Shown here piece after piece: positions 52,199-60,864 of a DNA stretch of 64,000 nucleotides (position 1 is its first letter; each line of letters begins with the position of its first letter). Where the stretch lies: positions 62,001-126,000 of the forward strand of contig NZ_MLYO01000029.1 in the NCBI RefSeq assembly GCF_001866665.1, given 5' to 3'. Position numbers and translations under genes: made by a program. The notes below the pieces were generated by a model, which saw only the letters and a list, made by a program, of their open reading frames with translations, made no database searches and was not told the origin of the DNA. The stretch is from Streptomyces monashensis. GTDB lineage: Bacteria > Actinomycetota > Actinomycetes > Streptomycetales > Streptomycetaceae.

Positions 52199-53164
52199 AT
52201 GGACTACGGCATCGACCCCGAACTCGCAGCCGCGCTGGCCGCCATGCCCAAGGGCCCGAACGGCGCTCTGCTGGACCTTTCCGACATCCCCGCGCTCCGC
52301 GAACAGATGCGGACGGCCGGCGAACGCTTCCCCGCGCCCGACCCGGATCCGCGCGTCAAGATCGAGACCCTGAGCCTCCCCCGGGAGGACGGGAGCCTGC
52401 TCGACGTGGTGATGTTCCACCCGGGCCGCGCCGACCGCGCCCGGCCGGCCCTGGTCTACTTCCACGCCGGCGGACAGGTCCTCGGCAGCGCCCACGACCG
52501 CGTGGCATGGGCGTACGGCGCGGCCATGGCCCTGCAACTCGACATCGTGCTGGCCGTGGTCGACTACCGGCTGGCGCCGCAGACCCCGGCGCCGGGCGCG
52601 GCCGAGGACGGCTACCTGGCGTACACGTACCTCGCCGAGCACGCCGCCGAGAACGGGATCGACCCGGACCGGATCGGGCTCGCCGGCGCGAGCGGCGGCG
52701 GGGCACCCGCCACGGCCACCGCACTCATGGTCCGCGACCGCGGCGCCCGCCGCCCGCGGCTGCTGTCGCTGAACTACCCGATGCTCGACGACCGCAACAA
52801 GACCCGGTCCAGCCACGAGATCGTCGACCTCGGCATCTGGGACCGCCGGGAGAACCTGTGCGCCTGGGCCGCCGTGCTGGGTGACCGCATGGGAGCCCCG
52901 GACGTCCACCCGTACTCCGCACCCGGCCGCGCCACCGACATGACCGGCCTGCCGGACACCTTCATCGCCGTCGCCCAGTTAGACGTCTTCCGCGACGAGA
53001 ACATCGACTTCGCACAGCGGCTGATCGCCGCCGGCGTCCCGGTCGACCTGCACGTCTACGCCCACGCCGTCCACGCCTGGGACGTGTTCGCCCCGCAGTC
53101 AGCCCTCGCCAAAACCTTCGAACAGACCTGGCACGACTATCTGCGCCGCCACCTCCACAGGTGA
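52199..53164 (+). CDS. Alpha/beta hydrolase, hormone-sensitive-lipase-like esterase
   Basis: 321 residues. Oxyanion-hole motif HAGG (YFHAGGQVLG) in place of HGGG, nucleophile Ser in GLAGASGGGAPA, catalytic Asp in QLDVFRDENI and His in AHAVHAWD. The fold matches the HSL/acetyl-esterase family. ATG 52,199 follows AGAGGAAAGAG. Co-transcription with the SDR and reductase nearby suggests a small detoxification or catabolic pathway for an ester or lactone with carbonyl products; this is inference from context. Confidence 0.9.
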   Translation: MDYGIDPELAAALAAMPKGPNGALLDLSDIPALREQMRTAGERFPAPDPDPRVKIETLSLPREDGSLLDVVMFHPGRADRARPALVYFHAGGQVLGSAHDRVAWAYGAAMALQLDIVLAVVDYRLAPQTPAPGAAEDGYLAYTYLAEHAAENGIDPDRIGLAGASGGGAPATATALMVRDRGARRPRLLSLNYPMLDDRNKTRSSHEIVDLGIWDRRENLCAWAAVLGDRMGAPDVHPYSAPGRATDMTGLPDTFIAVAQLDVFRDENIDFAQRLIAAGVPVDLHVYAHAVHAWDVFAPQSALAKTFEQTWHDYLRRHLHR

Positions 53165-53183
53165 AGAACCATTTTCGCGACAC

Positions 53184-53212
53184 CGCCGCTGCCGACCTCG
53201 TCGGTGGCGGCG
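53184..53212 (+). terminator. Terminator-like hairpin after the hydrolase gene
   Basis: CGCCGCTGCCGA pairs with TCGGTGGCGGCG with two mismatched positions around a CCTCG loop, 20 nt after the stop codon. Confidence 0.5.
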
Positions 53213-53404
53213 CACCATGCACCGGCAATCCAGCCGGACCGCCCCGGCCAGACGTCCTTTTCCCCCCGGCATCCAACCGACCGGCCTCAACAACCACGGA
53301 TGTCGAGCATTGACTCAGCAGACAACCCAGGTATCCGTACTGAGGGAGAAGGCACTGGCGCTGTCGAAACCCACGACCATTTCGAATTGCTTCTCAACGT
53401 CGGC

Positions 53405-53466
53405 TGCCTTCCGAATCCGTGACCAACTGCTGCCCGTCGTCACGAACAAAGCCACGGCCGGGTTAT
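53405..53466 (-). repeat. Right copy of the imperfect inverted repeat
   Basis: Inverted partner of 48,901-48,963. On the minus strand it starts directly after the stop codon of the HTH regulator gene at 53,467. Together the copies bracket the reductase, TetR, SDR and hydrolase genes (about 4.4 kb). Confidence 0.6.
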
Positions 53467-54258
53467 CTACAGCTCTTTGAGCCGGCCTTGCAGGTATGGG
53501 GCCAAGTTCTGCTCGGCGGCGTTGCGGTGACGGTAGAGCTGACGCACACTCATCCCCCGCTCGACCGCGAGAAGGCTCATGGACTCGCCGTTGAGGCGGG
53601 TACGGGCGATCAGACGTGCATCGGCCACATCGACCACACCGGCCTGCACCGCATGGGCCAGCACGGTCACCTCGTCGGCCGGTTCACCGGGGTCCTCCTG
53701 GGACACGGTGCACAGGCGATCGAGAAGGGCTGCATGTGCGCCGGTCTCGCGAGTCGCATGGCGGCGCGCCGCGTACACCAGCCGGTGCACGGCCCGGTCG
53801 GCGGCACTGAACAGTTCCCGGTCCAGCCGTTTTGCCTCCGGGGCCGCCGTGCGCAGGGCCATGGCGACGGCGACCAGGGCTTCCTGCTCGGCCTCGGCGC
53901 GCTCCAGATGGACGGGGCGGGCGAGGCGGGCGAGCATCCGGCGCAGTACCGGGACGGTCATGGCGACGGCGACCACATCCCAGGGTTCGCCGAGGTCGCG
54001 GGCCCGCCGGACCACCTCGCGCCAGGTCTGCTCGCGCAGTTCCGGGCGGGTGGAGGGGTGGGCGAGGTGGGTGCGGACCCGGTCGATGGGCCACGCCGCA
54101 CGGTCGGGTGCGTCGCACACCAGGTGCGCAGGGAGCGTGAGTGGCTCCGCACCGTGGGCGAGGGCGAGGAACGACTGCTCCAGCTCCCCGAGCGGAGAAC
54201 GAAGGGCGCTCTGCGAACGAGCGGAGGCGGGGCAGTGGGCTTGGTGACGGTGGTGCAT
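53467..54258 (-). CDS. HTH protein with sigma region 4-like C-terminus
   Basis: 263 residues, ATG 54,258 behind GGGAG. Mostly helical. The last ~60 residues (DARLIARTRLNGESMSLLAVERGMSVRQLYRHRNAAEQNL) resemble a sigma-70 region 4 or LuxR-type HTH, and the middle carries EAEQEALVAVAMALR. No region 2 of sigma factors is recognisable, so it is more likely a regulator than a sigma factor. Its position upstream of the conjugation operon and next to iterons suggests control of element genes. I do not recognise the family with certainty. Confidence 0.65.
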   Translation of the reverse strand: MHHRHQAHCPASARSQSALRSPLGELEQSFLALAHGAEPLTLPAHLVCDAPDRAAWPIDRVRTHLAHPSTRPELREQTWREVVRRARDLGEPWDVVAVAMTVPVLRRMLARLARPVHLERAEAEQEALVAVAMALRTAAPEAKRLDRELFSAADRAVHRLVYAARRHATRETGAHAALLDRLCTVSQEDPGEPADEVTVLAHAVQAGVVDVADARLIARTRLNGESMSLLAVERGMSVRQLYRHRNAAEQNLAPYLQGRLKEL

Positions 54259-54499
54259 GACGCATCTCCCGTGACGGCGTGGACAACTTCCGCCGCCACC
54301 CCTTCCAGGCCCCCGAGTCACCGCCGAGCCACCCGCACGCCAGCACCGCGTCAGCGTCGGTCGAATCGCTCGACATGTGCGATGGCACGGCCGTAGACCG
54401 CCCCCGACGGCCTGCCGCGACACCACAGCCGGAGCAACGTGAATCGAACACAGAATTTTTCGACGTCGTTCCGAGCCTCCGTCGCACGGCCGGTCACGC

Positions 54500-54539
54500 T
54501 GGCTCGGTGGTGGCTCGTGTGTGGCTCGCGACTGGCTCG
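54500..54539 (+). repeat. Four iterons of TGGCTCG with exact 11-bp period
   Basis: TGGCTCG occurs at 54,500, 54,511, 54,522 and 54,533, each copy followed by a different 4-nt spacer. The exact 11-bp step puts all copies on one face of the DNA. They lie in the ~470-nt gap between the divergent HTH gene and the methyltransferase genes. Such arrays are typical binding sites for replication initiators or element regulators. Confidence 0.85.
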
Positions 54540-54726
54540 CATACGAGATGACCTGCGTAGACGCGGTGCTCGGTGAGGACGATCGCCAAGGCGCCCCGCG
54601 CACGCGGAGCGACCGCGGCGGAGATCGAACACTCAAGAGGCGATGGCAAACACCGGCCGACAAGTCACTATTACTTCACGTCAGCACGATCACGGCCGAC
54701 CCTCACTCCCGGGCGCCGCTCAGCGC

Positions 54727-55372
54727 ATGCCGAACTCCACCACTTCTTCTCACCCGTTGCCCGCGACCGTCTGGTTCCCCGACCCGGACGAGCCCAACGC
54801 CGCTCCTATCCCCGGCGCCGTACTGCCTGCCTGGGCCCTCGACAAGATCCGCACCGACTTCGCCGGGCCTCCCGCCCACCGGCCCGCCAGACTTCTCAAG
54901 ATCGCGATCCGGGACACCGCACCGGGCATGGACGCCCGCATCCCCACCACCCCCTTCACCACCCCGGCCGGCGAGAAGGGCTCCACGAAAGGGCCGTCCA
55001 TCCTCCTCGCCGAACTCCACCCCGACACCCTCCCGGCCTCCGCTGACGAGCTGCCTGTCGGCGGTAGCGAGACGCCCGGCGCCCTGGAGGACGGCTGGCC
55101 CGGCTTCTTCCACCGGGCCCACCGGCTCCTCCCCGACGACGGGTTTCTGCTCATGGCCACTCGCCAGCGACGGGACGGCGGACGCCTCACCGACCCGCTC
55201 GGCACGCTGATCGCTTCCGCCCCGCACCGCCGGCTTCCGCTACCTCCAGCACATCGTGGTCGTCTACGGCCGCCCGGTCGGCGACCGCCTCGTACCGGCT
55301 CTCCCCGCGTACGCGTCCCGCGGCGTCGCGCACTGCGACCTGATCGCCCTGACCGCGATCCGTCACGCATAA
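54727..55372 (+). pseudogene. Frameshifted hypothetical protein preceding the DNA methyltransferase
   Basis: From ATG 54,727 the frame reads MPNSTTSSHPLPATVWFPDP and on through DDGFLLMATRQRRDGGRLTDPLGTLIASA. Then a one-base insertion near 55,225 moves the natural continuation (TAGFRYLQHIVVVYGRPVGDRLVPAL...LIALTAIRHA, stop 55,370-55,372) into another frame. Restored, it is ~215 residues with a Rossmann-like end similar to methyltransferase partner proteins seen before this methylase type in Streptomyces elements. In this sequence the product would be truncated and have a nonsense tail. Confidence 0.6.
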
Positions 55373-55394
55373 GCCACGGCAGAGGAGAACGCTC

Positions 55395-56375
55395 GTGCCC
55401 TCCCCGCTCTCGGTCTGGAACACCGCCCCCACCTCCGCCCCCGCACAGCGCAAAGGCCGCTACGTGCCCGACTCGGCCGCCCACCCGGCCAAGATGCTCC
55501 CGCGGATCGCGACCCACGCGATCGCCACCTACACCCGCCCCGGCGACCTGGTCCTCGACCCGATGTGTGGCATCGGCACCACCCTCGTCGAGGCCATCCG
55601 CCTCGGTCGCAGCGCTCTGGGTGTCGAGTACGAACGCAAGTGGGCCGACCTCGCCCGACTGAACGCCGCATCCGCCACCCGGGAGGGCGGCACCGGTGCC
55701 GGTGTCGTGCGCTGCGGTGACGCCCGAAACCTCACCCAGCTCATCCCTACCGCGCTGCACGGTGAGGTGGACCTCGTGGTCACCTCACCGCCGTACGGGA
55801 ACTCGGTGCACGGACAGGTCCGCTCCTCCCGCGAGACCGGCGAGCGCGGCGTGGTCAAGACGGACTACTGCTACAGCCACGACCCCTCCAACCTCGCCCA
55901 CGTCTCCACCGACCGGCTCCTGGAAGCCTTCACCGAGATCCTCGCCCAGTGCCGACGCCTCCTGCGCCCCGGGGGAACCGTCGTCGTCACCACACGCCCC
56001 TGGCGCGAGCGCGGCGAACTCATCGGCCTGCCCTCCGCCGTCCTCGGCGCCGGCCAGGCCGCCGGACTCACGCCTACTGAACGCTGCGTCGCGCTCCTTG
56101 CCGGCATCCGCGACAGCCGCCTGATCACCCGACCGTCCTTCTTCCAGATGAAGAACGTGCGCGACGCGCGCCGTCTGGGCATCCCTCTCGCGGTCATCCA
56201 GCACGAGGACGTTTTGGTCTTTACCCGGCCGGGACAACCCGCTGCACGCACCGCGACGACGCAGCACTGCCCGATCACATCGGTGTGCGCGGCCAGAACT
56301 GCCCGCATCCAGGCACCAGACGTGGCCGTCCGAGCCCGCACCTGCGTCCGAAGGGGCCGCTGTGGCGGCCACTGA
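55395..56375 (+). CDS. DNA amino-methyltransferase (N4-cytosine/N6-adenine type)
   Basis: 326 residues, GTG start. SAM-binding motif DPMCGIGTTLVEA at about residue 56 and catalytic motif TSPPYGNSVHG at about residue 133 identify an amino-methyltransferase of the TSPPY class. The start SAAHPAKMLPRIATHAIATYTRPGDLVLDP is typical. No restriction endonuclease gene is adjacent, so it is probably a solitary or anti-restriction methylase of the element. The last ~35 residues are Arg/Cys-rich and overlap the next remnant, so the true C-terminus may have been altered by the deletion there. Confidence 0.85.
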   Translation: MPSPLSVWNTAPTSAPAQRKGRYVPDSAAHPAKMLPRIATHAIATYTRPGDLVLDPMCGIGTTLVEAIRLGRSALGVEYERKWADLARLNAASATREGGTGAGVVRCGDARNLTQLIPTALHGEVDLVVTSPPYGNSVHGQVRSSRETGERGVVKTDYCYSHDPSNLAHVSTDRLLEAFTEILAQCRRLLRPGGTVVVTTRPWRERGELIGLPSAVLGAGQAAGLTPTERCVALLAGIRDSRLITRPSFFQMKNVRDARRLGIPLAVIQHEDVLVFTRPGQPAARTATTQHCPITSVCAARTARIQAPDVAVRARTCVRRGRCGGH

Positions 56376-56841
56376 TCTTCCCGTCGGCAGTCTGTTCTCC
56401 AGGGTCGGCGACTTGGACCTCGGGGTCCAGGCGGCACTCGGAGGCCACATCGCCTGGCACGCGGAGACCGACTCGCAGGCGGCCGCTCACCCGCTGGCCA
56501 TCCGAGGATGGGAGCACGTGACCCAACGTGCCGCGCCCAGGCTCACCGTCGACGGCACGCGCTGGCTGTCCGCCGAATTCGGCGCATTGATGATGGGCCC
56601 CGCCGGGTGGGTTACCAAGACCGACAGCCTCTCCCGCGTGGCCCAGCTTCACCTCCTCGGTAACGCGGCTGTTCCCCGGCAAACCACCCAGCTCACGGCC
56701 TTCTGCCCTTCGACGATTCTCCGTTCCCGTGCATCGCCCAGGTGGGAGACGTCTGGTGAGTGCCTGGCCATCGGATTCCATCGGCGCACATGGTCATGGC
56801 CCTCAGCAGCGGTGTTCGCGGGGCAGACCGGTGGGACATGA
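56362..56841 (+). pseudogene. C5-cytosine DNA methyltransferase with large internal deletion
   Basis: The start, LPVGSLFSRVGDLDLGVQAALGGHIAWHAETD, corresponds to motif I of C5-methyltransferases but reads FSRVGD where FxGxGG binds SAM. After ~35 unrelated residues the sequence FGALMMGPAGWVTKTDSLSR...QLHLLGNAAVPRQTTQL matches motifs IX-X at the enzyme's end. The catalytic PCQ and ENV regions are missing, and the tail after 56,700 is unrelated. This cannot be active. The fragment documents loss of a modification gene. Confidence 0.65.
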
Positions 56842-57052
56842 GGCGCATGCGAAGGCACGCTGCGGCTGCCCCCGCAAACTGCACCGCTTGCCGGAGGAGA
56901 GCGAGCCCCGGAAGCGACTGAACAGGCTGACCGAAAGTGATGGCAGCAGAGAGTGTTCCCACTCCGAAGGTCACGAGCTGGGCCGCGTGCCTGAGCGGAT
57001 CGGGACGGCGGGGCCCACGAGGCGATCCTGGGGGTCCGGATGCCTCAAGGTG

Positions 57053-57208
57053 ATGGAAACGGTAGACGACGGGGGCGACGTCACGGTGAGGTACTTGATC
57101 GCTGATCGCCGAGCCGCTCGGAGACTCAGCAGAGAGCTGGACACGGCCCGCCGGTGCCTCCGTCGCGAGATCCGACGCGTGAGCCGAAGCGCCGGCACCG
57201 ACGAGTAG
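57053..57208 (+). CDS. Possible small hypothetical protein
   Basis: A 51-codon frame, METVDDGGDVTVRYLIADRRAARRLSRELDTARR..., mostly a basic helix. The start is uncertain (GTG 57,050 or ATG 57,053) and the ribosome site is weak. Length and composition alone do not prove it is a gene. Confidence 0.3.
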   Translation: METVDDGGDVTVRYLIADRRAARRLSRELDTARRCLRREIRRVSRSAGTDE

Positions 57209-57319
57209 GCGGTTGTTGATTCCTCAGCGGCCCGCCTCTTCGCCTCCCGACGAGCCCATAGGGGCCACACCCTCCTCACTCATGACACGGGCCGCTCTCG
57301 GGATGGCTACCGCCGTGAT

Positions 57320-57526
57320 TCACTTGAAGAATCCCACGGCGATGAAGAACGCTCCCAGTGGAATCCAGGCCCCGCCTACGATGCGCAGAGTCTTAGGCGT
57401 TGCTGTTCCGACACGCGGGTTTGTTTGAGCGAAGACTCGAAACGCATGCTCGGCTGCTCTGTGGGTGTTCGTCGCAAAGAGAACGCCCGCGATGAAGAAG
57501 AGGATTCCAATCGTTCCGAAGAACAT
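57320..57526 (-). CDS. Small membrane protein
   Basis: 68 residues with two hydrophobic segments, MFFGTIGILFFIAGVLFAT at the start and VGGAWIPLGAFFIAVGFFK at the end, joined by a polar loop. ATG 57,526 has AGGG just upstream. It starts 4 nt after the stop of the gene at 57,531, suggesting a two-gene operon. It is less GC-rich than the core genes. Function unknown. Confidence 0.55.
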   Translation of the reverse strand: MFFGTIGILFFIAGVLFATNTHRAAEHAFRVFAQTNPRVGTATPKTLRIVGGAWIPLGAFFIAVGFFK

Positions 57527-57530
57527 CGCC

Positions 57531-57716
57531 CTACTTACCTTTCCAACTGACCCGAAAAGTCCATCCGTCGGCGTTACTGAAGCCTGTGGAGACCTCGCTC
57601 TCCTTGAGCTCCCGGTACACCTCTGGGTCCCGCAGACACCCACGTGTCCGTGCAAGGGAGCGGCCGGTGACCTTCTTGCGCCAGGCGGCGGACCGGCTGC
57701 GTCTGGCAGTGGTCAT
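57531..57716 (-). CDS. Small basic hypothetical protein
   Basis: 61 residues, MTTARRSRSAAWRKKVTGRS..., with GGGGG upstream of ATG 57,716. Basic N-terminal half and a short C-terminal beta-like stretch (ADGWTFRVSWKGK). It is probably co-transcribed with the small membrane protein gene. No family recognised. Confidence 0.45.
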   Translation of the reverse strand: MTTARRSRSAAWRKKVTGRSLARTRGCLRDPEVYRELKESEVSTGFSNADGWTFRVSWKGK

Positions 57717-57963
57717 GCAGAACCCCCGTGAGTCGTCCCACGGATGATCGTATCGTCCCAAAGCGCTGCGTCCTCGACGTCAAGAGACGCTGCATGTATT
57801 TCCGTTGGGCGGACAGCGCCCCTCTTTCAGAGCCTCCGCGCCGATAGCTATTTGGTTCCGGACTCCGGTGACCTCAAGGCAGAGACGTCCTATTCCAATA
57901 AAGAACTGGTCTGAATGGATCTTTTTGCTTGGGTGTCGACCATATCCGGGTAGCGTCCCGACC

Positions 57964-59651
57964 ATGACATTACGCGTTCTGGGCTCCCTGCGACTCTCCG
58001 TGGAAACCGACAACTCAACCGCGATCCCGCGTCAGCGCGACCACATCCAGCACTGGGTCGACGCTCCCGGCCGCGACGCGCGGATCGTCGCGTGGGCAGA
58101 GGACACTGACGTCTCAGGCGGCCTCCACCCTTTCAAGCGGCCCGACCTCGGCAAGTGGTTCCGCGACGATTACGCGGACCAGTGGGATGTCCTCTGCGTC
58201 ATGAAAGTCGACCGGCTGAGCCGTCGGGTTGCCCACTTCAGCGAGATCGTCCAATGGCGCCAGGAGCACGGGAAGATCGTCGTGTCGACTCAGGAAGGGA
58301 TCGACATGTCCACCCCGATGGGCAAGATGTTCGCCCAGATCCTGGCCGTCTTCGCCGAGGGCGAGCTTGACACGATCAGGGCTCGCGCCGCCGATGCAGC
58401 GCGGACACGCCTCGCCGCCGGTACGTGGGTGGCGGGGCTGGCACCCTTCGGCTACGAGATCGTGCCGCTGGGCAAAGGGAAGGGGAAACGCCTGCGCCCC
58501 GTCGAGCACTACGAGGAGCTCGCACGGGAAATCGCCGACAAGATCCTTAACGGGCAGAGTCTTCGTTCCATCTCACGGGAGCTCATCGAGAGGGGCGAGC
58601 CTACCTGGCTCTCCCTGATCCAGCCCCACAGCAAGCGCGGTGTGGAGAGCCAGTGGTCCAACTCTTCGATCAGGGGCATCATGCTCAACCCCAAGATCGC
58701 GGGCTACTACACCTACAAGGGCGAGATCGTCGAGGACGACAAGGGGAACCCTCGCATGATCGCCGAGAAACCCTCCTCGACCACGAGACGTGGAACCGGG
58801 TGGTCCTGAAGCTGCGCGACAACCGCCCCTTCGCTCCCAAGGTCACCCGGAGCAGGGCCATGCTCGTAGGAGTGGCGGTATGCGGCAGCTGCGGAGGGCC
58901 ACTGACCCGGGCTGTCTACACCAACCGACAGCCGGCCCAGGACGGCCGCCCGGCCAAAGAGTGGCACTACTCGCGTTACAAATGCAGCAGGCAGCAGGTC
59001 CGCGCGACCTGCCAGAGCCCGGCGGCAGCGACCACCCTCAGCCTCGAAGGCCACTTCTCGAAGCTGTTCCTGGAGCACATGGGCCATCTCCCCGAGGTTC
59101 GGGAACTGGATGCCGACCTGCATGACCCGTCGAGTGACATCGCCGCCACCGAGGCTCGCCTGAAGCGGCTGAAGAACGACTTCGGCGCCGGCAGGTACGA
59201 CACCCCGGAGAAGGAAGAGATCTACTGGTCCCTGCTCGACTCCCAGTCAGCGAAGCTGTCCCGCCTACGTTCCAAGATGGCCGAGTTCAAGGAGTGCAGC
59301 GGCAAGTTCGCCCCCACGGGCCGTACCTTCGCCGACATCTGGAACTCACGGGACGACGAGGGCAAGCAGCTCTTCCTGAAAGAACATCAGGTAAAGGTGG
59401 TGGTCTACCGGGATCCGATCCCCGGCAAGCGGTTCGGATTCATGGTGCAGCTGGGCGACGTCCGGCGCATGGCCAAGGCCCTGCGTGTCGAGCTGGCGGA
59501 CGGCGTGGCACACGGGGTCATCACCTTCAACCTCCCCACCGCACAGCACGTACGCGACCAACAGCTGGACGAGCGGCAACTGCGGATCGGGCTCGACGTC
59601 GCCGACGCCATCGAGGCATCACAGCGAATCGCCGAGAAATCTGCTCCGTAG
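57964..59651 (+). pseudogene. Large serine recombinase (integrase), frameshifted
   Basis: From ATG 57,964 the resolvase domain has catalytic Ser12 in LRLSVETDNSTAIPRQRDHI and the helix-E region IDMSTPMGKMFAQILAVFAEGELDTI. The recombinase domain has AGLAPFGYEIV and the zinc-ribbon domain has CGSCGGPL and YKCSRQQVRATC, followed by a coiled coil and C-terminal QRIAEKSAP. At 58,771-58,774 a one-base deletion in a C run breaks the frame after GNPRMIAEK: the first part stops at 58,809 and the rest continues in another frame. Restored, it would be ~562 residues, a normal large serine integrase. It is the best candidate for the enzyme that inserted the element. Confidence 0.8.
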
Positions 59652-59665
59652 AGCTCGTAACACGT

Positions 59666-59951
59666 CATGGTCGGGCTCTCTTGAGGCGTCTCCAGTAGAT
59701 GAGCCCGCAGGCGAGGGAGGCCGGGTGTCGTGCAGGCCGAGGCGTCTTTCCCAGTGGACGGCCAGGCACTTGAAGTGGTGCAGGAGCGAGAAGGCCTGCT
59801 TGACGACGTAGCGGAGCTTGCCCAGGCCCTTGATGTTCGAAGAACCCTTGCGGGTGATCACCGGCAGGATCCGGCGCTTGCGCAGTTCATGCCGGTTGGG
59901 GTTGCTGTCGTATCCCCTGTCACGCGAGGTGCGCGCGTCGGCGGGTGTCAT
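59666..59951 (-). mobile_element. C-terminal fragment of an IS5-type transposase
   Basis: RDRGYDSNPNRHELRKRRILPVI followed by GLGKLRYVVKQAFSLLHHFKCLAVHWERR, and, in a shifted frame, SLACGLIYWRRLKRARP before the stop at 59,666. This is the end of a DDE transposase of the IS5 group with its final catalytic Glu helix altered and a frameshift near 59,725. The N-terminal two-thirds and any terminal inverted repeats were not found, so it is inactive. Confidence 0.7.
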
Positions 59952-60134
59952 GATCGAGTCTGCGGAGACTGAAGGGGCCTCCCTGACGCCCGTTATTCCG
60001 GTCAGCCCCGAGCTTACGAGACGAGGAACCCAGCGACGTCGGTTGAACTGCTATTGCTGGGCGTTGAGTTCACCGCCTTGTGGAGCAGCCTGAAGGAGGC
60101 GGAGGCGCCCTGGTAGCGATGTCCGCGGTCGGGA

Positions 60135-60480
60135 TCAGGCCGTCGCGGCGGTGTCCAAGGTGTCGCTTTCAGCGTCCCCGGTGGTGCTTTCGTTGGTGGG
60201 TGCGACACGCCGGCGGTCGGGGGTGCGGCGGGGGCCGTCGTGGCCGCCGGGGGTGCGGATGGCCAGGCCGTGCTCTTCCAGGGTGACCAGGGCCTTGCCG
60301 GTGGTGGAGCGACCCAGGCCCGCGGCAAGGGCGAGTTCGGCGGCCGTGGCTACGTTGTCACCAGTGAGCTTGGCCAAGTTCGGCGTAGACCGAGGCGGGG
60401 GCGCCTGACAGGCCGGCCAGCGGTTCGGGGCTGGACACGGCGTGCAGCGTCCGGGTGTTGGCGGTCGTGAGGCCGGACAT
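60135..60480 (-). pseudogene. Frameshifted winged-helix (MarR-like) protein
   Basis: From ATG 60,480 the frame reads MSGLTTANTRTLHAVSSPEPLAGLSGAPASVYAEL. After a one-base insertion near 60,375 the natural continuation KLTGDNVATAAELALAAGLGRSTTGKALVTLEEHGLAIRTPGGHDG is in another frame. Restored it is ~114 residues with one winged HTH and a disordered tail, like small regulators on actinobacterial mobile elements. As sequenced it would stop soon after the break. Confidence 0.6.
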
Positions 60481-60820
60481 GAGGGAGTCTCGTTTCGCCA
60501 GGTCTTGCGTGGGTGAGGTCCCCGGCCGGGGTGCGAACCCGCGTGGCGACGGGTAGTGGCGGTCGCCGGGCGCGTGCGCATCACGCGAAACCCGGGTGAA
60601 CATGGCCGTACAACCGGCGGGTTCACGGTTCCCCGTGGGCCCGTTCGGTGCGGTGGCCACGACCATGGACGCTCCGCTCCGCCGGGAAGTCAAGTGGGTG
60701 GTCGGCGACGGATCGGACCAGCTCACGGGAGGTGTCATGGAAGCTGAGAGGATGCGGGACGAGGGCCGTTGTGCCGTGGGTGAGCGGGACGGGGGAGAGG
60801 GAGCATGGCCACAGCACAGC
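60481..60820. other. Intergenic region
   Basis: 340 nt in which I see no supported gene. Confidence 0.5.
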
Positions 60821-60849
60821 GGGCCCCGGCTCTGGGAGAGCCGAGGCCC
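60821..60849 (-). terminator. Terminator of the large secreted-protein gene
   Basis: GGGCCCCGGCTCT and AGAGCCGAGGCCC form a 13-bp stem with one mismatch and a 3-nt loop, 16 nt beyond the stop codon of the minus-strand gene. Confidence 0.7.
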
Positions 60850-60864
60850 GATGACGTGGGTGTT

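Noticed and set aside
54500..54539. A CRISPR array
   Set aside because: Repeats are 7 bp with 4-nt spacers and no cas genes are near; they are iterons.
59952..60134. A remaining N-terminal part of the transposase gene
   Set aside because: No frame here resembles a transposase and no terminal inverted repeat was found.
60683..60695. Right attachment site, from a GGGAAGTC match
   Set aside because: Only 8 bases match the tdk core and no thymidine kinase coding sequence follows.
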